This document shows, piece after piece, positions 7,172-7,971 of a stretch of DNA of 7,971 nt. Made by a program: the position numbers and the translations under genes. The stretch comes from an uncultured Pirellulaceae bacterium (GTDB lineage: Bacteria; Planctomycetota; Planctomycetia; Pirellulales; Pirellulaceae), in assembly GCA_934278005.1 (NCBI GenBank), contig CAKQWG010000144.1, forward strand, positions 1-7,971, given 5' to 3'. Position 1 is the first letter of the stretch. Each line of letters starts with the position of its first letter. The notes beneath the pieces are model-generated. The model was not told the DNA's origin. It made no database searches and saw nothing but the letters and a program-made list of their open reading frames with translations.

Positions 7172-7345
7172 GCGACGGCTCAGTCCTAACTGCCGCAATC
7201 CGCCGCACCGGCGAGGAACCAACTGCTTTCTTCGCTTGGTGCAGCCGATTTCTGGGCGGAAATTATCCATGATGTCTCTAGACACAGTACTTGATTTTTG
7301 CAAATCTTTGGCTGAGCCGTCGGCTCTTTACATCGTGTTTTTTCC

Positions 7346-7350
7346 GGGAG
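7346..7350 (+). promoter_or_regulatory. Ribosome binding site deciding the start of the small secreted protein
   Basis: GGGAG lies eight bases before the ATG at 7359. The frame is open from a GTG at 7113 and contains an ATG pair at 7269/7272. Only 7359 combines a good ribosome binding site with an N-terminal signal peptide. Confidence 0.6.
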
Positions 7351-7358
7351 CGATCAGC

Positions 7359-7889
7359 ATGGATGCTCGTTCGTGGTTTGTCATCCTTCTCTCAAGCTGG
7401 CTGAGCGTCGCTTGTCCAGCATCGGTACATGTCGCGCTTGCGCAAGATTCTAAAGCGACCAGCGGCTCGTGGTGGAATCCTATGACTTGGGGCGGCGAAT
7501 CGAGCGATTCGTCCCTGCGCGACAGCAGCTATTTTAATGGCGAAGCTAAAAAGTCTAAAGGCAAACCGTCTGCGTGGGGTTTGCCCAAGCTCTCGTGGGG
7601 CGCTTCGGATAAGGAATCCACGTCGCGCACTGCTCCGCCGCGTGCTCCAAACATGTTTCAGAAGATGGGCCAGTCAACTCGTCAAGCTTGGAGCAGTACC
7701 ACCGACTTCTTCAACCCGTTTAACGACGCCCCGCCAGCGCCCAAGAACCAGGGCTACCAGCCTCAGAAGCTGGCTGAGAAGCCCTCCGCATCAGGTGGCG
7801 GCATGTTCGGATGGATGAAGCCCAAGCCACCTGTCGAGAAGCCGGCGTCGGTCAACGATTGGTTGAGCCAGGAGCGGCCACGTTTTTAG
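7359..7889 (+). CDS. Small secreted Trp/Pro-rich protein of unknown function
   Basis: I do not recognise a named family. The product is 176 residues from the ATG at 7359. Residues 1-28 form a signal peptide (short MDAR n-region, hydrophobic core 5-18, ALA before QD at 28/29). Cys19 is preceded by SVA, which is not a proper lipobox, so I do not call a lipoprotein. The mature part is low in complexity, rich in Ser, Pro, Lys and Trp, and carries spaced aromatic clusters: SWWNPMTWGG (37-46), SAWGLPKLSWG (71-81), AWSSTTDFFNPFND (110-123) and MFGWMKPKPP (149-158). It ends VNDWLSQERPRF (165-176). The W-N-P and F-N-P-F-N patterns and the DWLSQ-RP tail look like short conserved anchors in a disordered chain. 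There is no catalytic motif and no cysteine after the signal peptide. It probably acts in the periplasm or envelope. It follows aspS by 258 bases in the same direction, and it converges with the apparent gene at the right edge. Confidence 0.75.
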   Translation: MDARSWFVILLSSWLSVACPASVHVALAQDSKATSGSWWNPMTWGGESSDSSLRDSSYFNGEAKKSKGKPSAWGLPKLSWGASDKESTSRTAPPRAPNMFQKMGQSTRQAWSSTTDFFNPFNDAPPAPKNQGYQPQKLAEKPSASGGGMFGWMKPKPPVEKPASVNDWLSQERPRF

Positions 7890-7906
7890 CACTGCATTTG
7901 CCGTGT

Positions 7907-7971
7907 TCAGACCCGCCGCCAGCGAAACACGTAAGGTATCGCTAGCAGTGCCAGTGCCAGTGCCAGTGCCA
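7907..7971 (-). CDS. C-terminal end of a probable membrane protein, cut by the right edge
   Basis: Reading leftward from the edge, one frame gives alternating Ala-Leu, then LAIPYVFRWRRV and a TGA stop at 7909-7907. A hydrophobic helix followed by a short basic tail is what the cytoplasmic end of a membrane protein looks like. Only about 20 codons are visible, so the family cannot be named. A second minus-strand frame is also open here, across the 3' end of the small secreted gene, but its product (Gly-Thr repeats) is less protein-like. The stops of the two convergent genes are about 17 bases apart with no clear terminator between them. Confidence 0.4.
   Translation of the reverse strand, partial: ALALALALLAIPYVFRWRRV
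7946..7971. repeat. CAGTGC hexanucleotide tandem repeat running off the edge
   Basis: Four full copies of CAGTGC start at 7946, with a partial fifth cut by the window end. On the minus strand the hexamer encodes alternating Leu-Ala, so it is in-frame neutral within the putative membrane helix of the edge gene. Its total length cannot be seen. Confidence 0.8.

Noticed and set aside
7113..7358. Longer version of the small secreted protein starting at the GTG at 7113
   Set aside because: The added 82 residues would run through the 16-bp tandem repeat and place the signal peptide internally; 7359 has a good ribosome binding site.
1..7971. Mobile element, prophage, toxin-antitoxin or defence island
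   Set aside because: No transposase, integrase, nuclease or paired small genes were found, and composition looks even along the window.

Overview
The window looks like chromosomal DNA of a planctomycete, most likely of the Pirellulaceae type. This is inference from gene content and style: a secreted protein with a C-x4-C-H haem-type motif of the kind common in planctomycetes, few recognisable Shine-Dalgarno sites, a TTG start, G+C-rich but not extreme composition, and non-coding intergenic repeats. No rRNA or tRNA gene is present that could settle the taxonomy.

Layout, left to right. A membrane glycosyltransferase of the GT-C/family 39 (ArnT/PMT-like) type fills 1-1304 on the minus strand, and its C-terminus runs off the left edge. 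A small cluster of inverted and direct repeats (1350-1429) separates it from an ABC-2/NosY-type permease (1433-3217, minus), and an acylphosphatase (3401-3691, minus) lies upstream of that. From about 3.7 kb the genes face right: a secreted protein with a possible c-type haem site (3812-5101), a block of two direct plus two inverted repeat copies (5102-5226), aspartyl-tRNA synthetase aspS (5310-7100, TTG start), a 16-bp tandem repeat (7108-7171), and a small secreted Trp/Pro-rich protein of unknown function (7359-7889). The right edge seems to hold the last 20 codons of a convergent membrane-protein gene (7907-7971, minus).

The genes do not form an obvious pathway. They are a housekeeping enzyme (aspS), a small hydrolase (acylphosphatase), and four envelope or secretory proteins whose partners are not in view: the permease has no ATPase here, and the haem-type protein has no redox partner here. 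I saw no transposase, integrase, CRISPR array, toxin-antitoxin pair or defence system. The most distinctive material is the intergenic repeats, the C-x4-C-H protein, the uncharacterised small secreted protein, and two aspS residues that bear on tRNA specificity.
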